Origin: Halanaerobiales bacterium
GTDB taxonomy: Bacteria; Bacillota_F; Halanaerobiia; DY22613
NCBI GenBank assembly: GCA_023128035.1
Contig: JAGMES010000207.1
Span: 1 to 7,009, forward strand
Reading direction: 5' to 3'
Length of the DNA: 7,009 bases
Below the pieces are notes generated by a model, which was given only the letters and a program-made list of their open reading frames with translations, ran no database searches and had not been told where the DNA came from. Below, one piece after another: positions 6,112 to 7,009 of this stretch (its first letter is position 1; every line of letters starts with the position of its first letter). A program made the position numbers and the translations under genes.

Positions 6112-7009
6112 TATTCAATCCCCCTAAAATCATAATATTTATCTTGGACTTTGCTTACAATCCAGCCAACACCAAAACTACCACCAGCAAATCCAACTAC
6201 TCCTCCAATTGCACCTCCAATAGGTCCACCAATCGCCATACCTATTGATCCACATATTTTTGCACCTTCTATTCCTGCAGCAGCCCCACCAAAATAACTT
6301 ACTGCAGTACCAGCAGCAATTACTCCCGTTTTTTCAACACGCTGAGCTGTTGTATTTTTATTATTTTCTGTCCATGTATTAGTGATATCAAGTCCTGCAG
6401 ATATAATCGTAATTCCAGTTGAAATTTTACCAGGCAAAATATATTTGTTAACTTCTTTTCCATTTAAAGCAAACGCATGAATTTTTGGACCGGCCCAAGT
6501 TTGTTGAATACCAAAATGAGTTTTAGTTTTAATTACCTCAGAAATAGCACCCATAAAAGCACTAGAAACATCTGTAACAAGTTTTTGATTACTTCCCAAT
6601 GTAGGCACAGTAAAAGTTTGAACAATAAAAGTATTGGTAGAAATAAGATCATTATTTATACCATTTTCTACATTTAAAGTCATATCTGGAATAATTAATT
6701 GTTGTCCAGTATAAATTTCATTTATATCCCCCATTCCATTTATTATAGCAAGCAAATCAATAAATTTAGTATTACTATAAAAATCATACGAAATCTGACT
6801 AAGTACATCTCCTTCTTCTATAGTAACATATGTCAAATCATCATTAATTGCATCAATCGAATAATGCCCTGTCGGATCAACATATTTAAGCGGATTATCT
6901 AATACATATATCGAAAGATTCTGACTCTGCGGATTCTCTAACTCACCTGAGTACGTATCCTCAGTAATAAACCTCCCAATCTCCGAATCATAATACCTTG
7001 CCCCATAAT
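6111..7009 (-). CDS. C-terminal end of an RHS repeat protein with a LysM and glycine-zipper toxin-like tail (5' end outside window)
   Basis: The reading frame is open from 7007 to the TAG at 6113-6111 (298 residues) and enters from beyond the window. Residues 1-47 match the end of the RHS-associated core: YGARYYDSEIGRFITED, then NPLKYVDPTG. In RHS/WapA-type proteins this DPxG boundary separates the conserved shell from a variable C-terminal effector. The tail starts with a LysM-like domain at about 58-108 (TYVTIEEGDVLSQIS, then IYTGQQLIIPD), which in known families binds peptidoglycan-type glycans. A linker follows, with a hydrophobic stretch near 195-208. Residues about 228-283 form a long Gly/Ala-rich segment with GxxxG spacing (GGPIGGAIGGVVG), then a short polar end. 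No nuclease or protease motif is visible. The TTG at 6836 lies inside the frame and has no reason to be a start. The stop overlaps the next gene by one base. Membrane insertion or pore formation is inferred from the glycine zipper and the membrane-protein neighbour. Confidence 0.9.
   Translation of the reverse strand, partial: YGARYYDSEIGRFITEDTYSGELENPQSQNLSIYVLDNPLKYVDPTGHYSIDAINDDLTYVTIEEGDVLSQISYDFYSNTKFIDLLAIINGMGDINEIYTGQQLIIPDMTLNVENGINNDLISTNTFIVQTFTVPTLGSNQKLVTDVSSAFMGAISEVIKTKTHFGIQQTWAGPKIHAFALNGKEVNKYILPGKISTGITIISAGLDITNTWTENNKNTTAQRVEKTGVIAAGTAVSYFGGAAAGIEGAKICGSIGMAIGGPIGGAIGGVVGFAGGSFGVGWIVSKVQDKYYDFRGIE
6120..6125 (-). promoter_or_regulatory. Ribosome binding site of the putative immunity gene, inside the RHS reading frame
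   Basis: AGGGGG lies 8 bases before the GTG at 6111 and is encoded by the final codons of the RHS tail. It fixes the GTG as the start and supports coupled translation of toxin tail and partner. Confidence 0.7.

Noticed and set aside
6111..6836. Stand-alone 241-residue LysM protein starting at TTG 6836
   Set aside because: The frame continues without a stop into RHS core sequence up to the window edge, so the TTG is an internal codon.
6477..6902. Two plus-strand frames inside the RHS tail region
   Set aside because: Both are antisense to the RHS frame, which has recognised RHS core and LysM sequence.
1..7009. CRISPR array, tRNA or rRNA
   Set aside because: I saw no regularly spaced short direct repeats and no tRNA-like or rRNA-like sequence. 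Repetition in the large gene is at the protein-domain level and divergent in DNA.

Overview
The window looks like an accessory region of a low-GC, Gram-positive-type bacterium, possibly clostridial or halanaerobial. The evidence is AT-rich DNA, many AGA/ATA codons, strong purine-rich ribosome binding sites, and RHS, LysM and IS3-like content. I cannot name the species from sequence alone. Every gene I can support is on the minus strand, so the region reads from position 7009 down to 1.

Reading in that direction, 7009-6111 is the 3' end of an RHS (YD-repeat) gene. It holds the end of the RHS core with its DPTG boundary, followed by a tail of about 250 residues. The tail starts with a LysM domain and ends in a long glycine-zipper-like hydrophobic segment. 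It overlaps by one base a small two-TM membrane protein gene (6111-5668, GTG start, ribosome binding site inside the tail). This is the layout of a polymorphic toxin tail with its immunity gene, and the glycine-zipper/membrane-protein pairing suggests a membrane-targeting toxin. From 5667 to about 5265 the DNA is very AT-rich and has no intact gene, only short open stretches that look like decayed coding DNA.

From about 5264 to 4490 lies a decayed IS3-type insertion sequence. An OrfA with a good ribosome binding site is broken by stops. An OrfB keeps its helix-turn-helix region and apparently a C-terminal end, but lacks the DDE catalytic core. A 53-codon gene with a strong ribosome binding site follows directly (4477-4316), then a probable terminator hairpin (about 4297-4274).

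From 4236 to 4201 there is a perfect 36-bp palindrome. Directly after it begins a very large, cysteine-free protein built of about 12-13 Ig-like/fibronectin-III-like repeats (about 4199 to 115). It has lost its true N-terminus at the palindrome and carries an apparent one-base frameshift near 3861-3864, so it is probably a pseudogene or contains a sequencing error. The last ~114 bases hold no recognisable gene.
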